Positions 63,608-64,000 of a DNA stretch of 64,000 bases are shown piece after piece. Origin of the DNA: Stutzerimonas stutzeri (GTDB lineage Bacteria; Pseudomonadota; Gammaproteobacteria; Pseudomonadales; Pseudomonadaceae); contig NZ_CP046902.1 of assembly GCF_009789555.1 (NCBI RefSeq), positions 3,736,001 through 3,800,000 on the forward strand. Reading direction: 5' to 3'. A model generated the notes under the pieces. It saw only the letters and a program-made list of their open reading frames with translations. It was not told where the DNA came from and searched no databases. Position 1 is the first letter of the stretch, and each line of letters starts with the position of its first letter. The position numbers were made by a program, and so were the translations under genes.

Positions 63608-64000
63608 TCACACTAGACTGTCGTCGATCACCAGCACCGCCTTCCCGGAGACCTGATTGCTGGCCAGCGCAGCGAACGCGGTCTCCACGTCGCGGATCGG
63701 GAAGCTTCGCTCCAGGCGGGGCGAGAGGGTCTTGTCGGCGAACAACGGCCAGATCCTTCTGTGCATGTCAGCCAGCAGCTCGGCCTTGTCATCGGCGTTG
63801 CGGCTGCGCAGCGTCGAGCCGACCAACTGAATGCGCTTGGCCAACAGGGCAGCCAGGTCCATCTCGGCCTTGCGCCCGCCCATCAGACCGATGATTACCC
63901 AGCGTCCACCCGTTGCGAGCAGTTGGGTGTTGAGTGCCGCATATTTGGCACCGACCGGGTCGAGAATCATGTCGAAGGGGCCGAAGTCGCGCAGAGCCTC
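63608..64000 (-). CDS. Zinc-type alcohol dehydrogenase / quinone oxidoreductase, C-terminal part
   Basis: The last 130 residues of an MDR-superfamily NAD(P)H oxidoreductase; the gene enters from beyond the right edge. Visible are DMILDPVGAKYAA, the GGRWVIIGLMGG strand-loop, LLAKRIQLVGSTLRSR and the closing PIRDVETAFAALASNQVSGKAVLVID. This tail is typical of quinone oxidoreductase (PIG3-like) members. The catalytic and Rossmann start regions are outside the window. Confidence 0.88.
   Translation of the reverse strand, partial: EALRDFGPFDMILDPVGAKYAALNTQLLATGGRWVIIGLMGGRKAEMDLAALLAKRIQLVGSTLRSRNADDKAELLADMHRRIWPLFADKTLSPRLERSFPIRDVETAFAALASNQVSGKAVLVIDDSLV

Overview
The window is about 63-64% GC and densely coded. 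It looks like a chromosome segment of a Pseudomonas-type gammaproteobacterium, most likely the stutzeri/Stutzerimonas side of the family. The evidence is gene order: several blocks follow Pseudomonas aeruginosa order (locus names recalled from memory): dusA-tal-rssC-rssB-PilZ-mlaA-queF-ABC-fadE (PA2795-PA2817 region), an itaconate catabolic cluster (PA0877-PA0884 like), ABC/DsbA-trhO-bolA-fumC (PA0860-PA0854 like), thiolase-pap-mnmC-LysR-NAGGN cluster-hybrid kinase-yheU (PA3454-PA3467 like) and actP-yjcH-hydrolase-mlaA2-pirin-lpxL-minCDE-rluA-apeB (PA3234-PA3247 like). The joins between blocks differ from P. aeruginosa. No rRNA, tRNA, CRISPR array or intact insertion sequence was found.

Layout. 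1-2.7 kb: a beta-hydroxyacid dehydrogenase diverges from a LysR regulator across a perfect palindrome. A decayed tyrosine-integrase remnant and phased A-tracts then lie against dusA, the mark of an integrative element lost from the dusA hotspot. 2.7-14.5 kb: tRNA modification (dusA, queF), transaldolase, the RssB/RssC regulatory pair, a PilZ protein, MlaA, an ABC-2 exporter, the long acyl-CoA dehydrogenase FadE and a PA2817-family protein. 14.6-22.8 kb: itaconate/branched dicarboxylate catabolism (ict, ich, ccl, plus an acyl-CoA dehydrogenase, MmgE/PrpD and glyoxalase proteins) under a divergent LysR regulator. A TRAP solute receptor closes the operon but its membrane subunits are missing.

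23-37.9 kb: MFS transporter, ArfB rescue factor, a DUF457-like membrane hydrolase, YgiW-like OB-fold protein, an HBM-type chemoreceptor with a sigma-28 promoter, ABC exporter plus DsbA-like protein, trhO, bolA, DUF2059, fumC, thiolase and polyphosphate:AMP phosphotransferase. 38-52.4 kb: mnmC, a DUF1127/LysR divergent pair, the three-gene osmoprotectant NAGGN cluster, a 7TM hybrid kinase with a degenerate receiver, yheU and small accessory genes. 52.6-64 kb: acetate permease pair, a secreted alpha/beta hydrolase translationally coupled to a second MlaA homologue, pirin, LpxL-type acyltransferase, minCDE, rluA, aminopeptidase apeB and the C-terminal part of an alcohol dehydrogenase cut by the window edge.

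Most of the window is core metabolism and envelope biology. The parts that merit a second look are the orphan TRAP receptor in the itaconate operon, the hydrolase-MlaA pair, the dusA integration scar, the degenerate receiver in the hybrid kinase and several well-formed operator or promoter sites.
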